Shown: piece after piece, positions 62,630 to 64,000 of the stretch
Layout of the letters: each line of letters starts with the position of its first letter
How positions within the stretch are numbered: position 1 is the first letter of the stretch
NCBI GenBank assembly: GCA_949825045.1
Contig: OX463810.1
Coordinates: 32,622,201-32,686,200, forward strand
From: Argyresthia goedartella
Lineage: Eukaryota > Arthropoda > Insecta > Lepidoptera > Argyresthiidae
Length of the DNA stretch: 64,000 nt
Reading direction: 5' to 3'
The notes under the pieces: generated by a model
The model's input: the letters and a program-made list of their open reading frames with translations, nothing else
What the model was told of the DNA's origin: nothing
Database searches by the model: none
Program-made: the position numbers and the translations under genes

Positions 62630-64000
62630 TCAATTCCCAAGATCAATTTCTGCTGTTTTCAGTGACTGACCCTGAGACTTATTAGGCGTCATTGCGAAAC
62701 AGACCTTAAGAGGGAACTGTAGTCTTTTAAACTCAAATGGGTACTCCGACGGTATAAGTGGTAGCCGCGGTATATACACAGATTGACCTCGAGCACAGCC
62801 AGTAAATACAATGGCTTCTACCACGTTTTTATGTAGGTGGATTGAGATTTCGGAATAGCATGACTGGAGCACCCACGTTGAGGATAAGTGTGTGAGACGG
62901 TAGACCAGGTGGGTTGAGCGCATTTAGGAGCTCCACAGGATATTGTTCAGCATCATTTGCATCAACTACAGTGTCTACAGACTTGTACTGGTATTCTGCA
63001 CCTTCGAATGACTTCAACAATATGTCGTTAATGAAAGACTTATGCTTATGCGCCATTGTGTTTTCGTCCGAAACTATAAGGTTACAATCGCGCAGTCTTG
63101 GGCCGTATTACTCTGCTTTGAAATGTTGCAGAGTAGAGTTTCGACATGAATAAGATTTAGCGGCAGCTTTAAGGCAGCGTGAGCTGTCTTGCCTCCCTCC
63201 AACAGAGTTGCTGCGGTTCCTGACGATGCGACAGCTAAGGCAAGGCCACGATTATTCCTTCCTTTTGCCAATAGCAAATTGATTAGGAAGGTTTTACCAG
63301 TTCCACCAGGAGCATCCAGGAAAAAGAGTTACCCAATTACTTTGTTAATATTGCCAAGAATCTTTTGATAAATGTAAAGCTGTTCATCTGTCAGTAACTC
63401 TTCATTATATGACACCATCTTTTCCAGGGCGCAGGGATCATAATTGGTCTCCCTCAGATATTCCCAAAGTTGCTGCAGATCTTTTTGGCTGAGGTAATCC
63501 GTATTGTGCCAAGTTTTGTCCTGCTTGAGCTAACTCTGCATCCTCAACCAATATCAAGCAGCTGTTGTAGACCTCATCTATGAGCAGCTGCGCACTATCT
63601 TGCAAGTTTTTCTCAAGTTGCCGTTAGTTAGTTGTTGTAAGTTAGTTGTTGTTGGCTGGCTTAAAGGATCAGAGAGTTGACAGAAAAACATCATTTTTGA
63701 AAATAGCTCTCACAGCTTTAAAGGAAAATCGCACAATGCAGCTTCATCTAAAGTACAGTCCCAATGCTTGTCGTCTTCCAGCAATCCAAGGGCCTTGCAT
63801 GCAGACCGAAATGTTGGATGGAGAATACCTTTCACAGTTTTAAAGTCTTCAAAGTGTGTTGGCCCTCTAACCTCATGGAGCAGCAGGCGTAGGTGGTAGC
63901 ACTCGGTGTTGTTTGGATGAATCGTGTAAACCCTACCTAGAACGTGCTCTTTTTTCACTCCTAGCCAGCCCTCTTAAACTTCCCCTTTTTTCTTCCATCC
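62630..64000 (-). pseudogene. Helitron helicase C-terminal part, broken, running off the right edge
   Basis: Read right to left. 63958-63710 has VYTIHPNNTECYHLRLLLHEVRGP and FEDFKTVKG, the region between Rep and helicase in Helitron proteins. A stop precedes FFLDAPGGTGKTFLINLLLAKG (about 63325-63260), which contains Walker A. Then come AVASSGTAATLLEGGKTAH, DTVVDANDAEQYPVELLNALNPPGLP, LNVGAPVMLFRNLNPP and FKRLQFPLKVCFAMTPNKSQGQS. Several stops and shifts break it. The Rep/HUH domain should lie beyond 64000. The terminal CTRR/hairpin was not identified. Confidence 0.85.

Overview
This is eukaryotic, AT-rich, intron-bearing and very transposon-dense DNA, most likely from a moth or butterfly. The evidence is an insect-type set of non-LTR retrotransposons with coiled-coil ORF1 proteins, tRNA-headed SINEs, a maT-type (DD37D) mariner, a Harbinger with a MADF partner gene, Helitron helicase remnants, and the interspersed repeat with GGTTCCGTACC / GGTACGGAACCC ends that I associate with lepidopteran genomes. 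The assignment rests on family recognition, not on a database search.

Only two host loci are visible. (1) A complete four-exon gene for mitochondrial ribosomal protein uS11m (mRpS11) runs on the + strand from 28261 to 46840. Its exons total 579 coding bases plus stop, split by introns of 82 b, 10.7 kb and 7.2 kb. The two long introns are packed with transposons. (2) A terminal coding exon of an unrecognised gene lies on the - strand at 53330-53416, convergent with mRpS11; its other exons were not found.

Layout. 1-9.7 kb: LINE-A nested in a terminal-inverted-repeat (TIR) element, a SINE, and nearly full-length LINE-B. 9.7-16.7 kb: remnants of a hAT element and of a retroelement with a nuclease-like C terminus, a complete maT element, a Helitron/PIF1-like helicase fragment, and a 206-bp-arm inverted repeat. 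17.5-23.4 kb: LINE-D, with an intact 1006-codon ORF2 frame, plus a second 3' fragment of it. 24.2-27.4 kb: a pogo-like transposase split by a 1.77-kb insertion that carries a 335-bp-arm inverted repeat and a 13-copy 10-bp minisatellite. 28.3-46.9 kb: mRpS11; intron 2 holds a SINE, LINE-C and a solo LTR with its own small poly(A)-tailed insert; intron 3 holds a SINE, LINE-F, LINE-E and a 500-bp cluster of ATCGAT sites. 47-53.3 kb: repeats, including copies of LINE-A, LINE-C and the TIR element. 54.2-57.8 kb: a Harbinger element with an intact three-exon transposase and a divergent, once-frameshifted MADF gene. 58.3-61.6 kb: two recent local tandem duplications. 62.6-64 kb: a Helitron helicase running off the right edge.

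The host gene and the elements do not cooperate in one pathway. The biological interest lies in how a small housekeeping gene tolerates 18 kb of antisense LINEs, and in several compact structures: a perfect 23-bp palindrome, long hairpins, a retroposed hairpin RNA, and TIR copies that share a transposase-like C terminus. LINE letters A-F are local labels. Exon boundaries were inferred by eye from GT/AG sites and reading frame.
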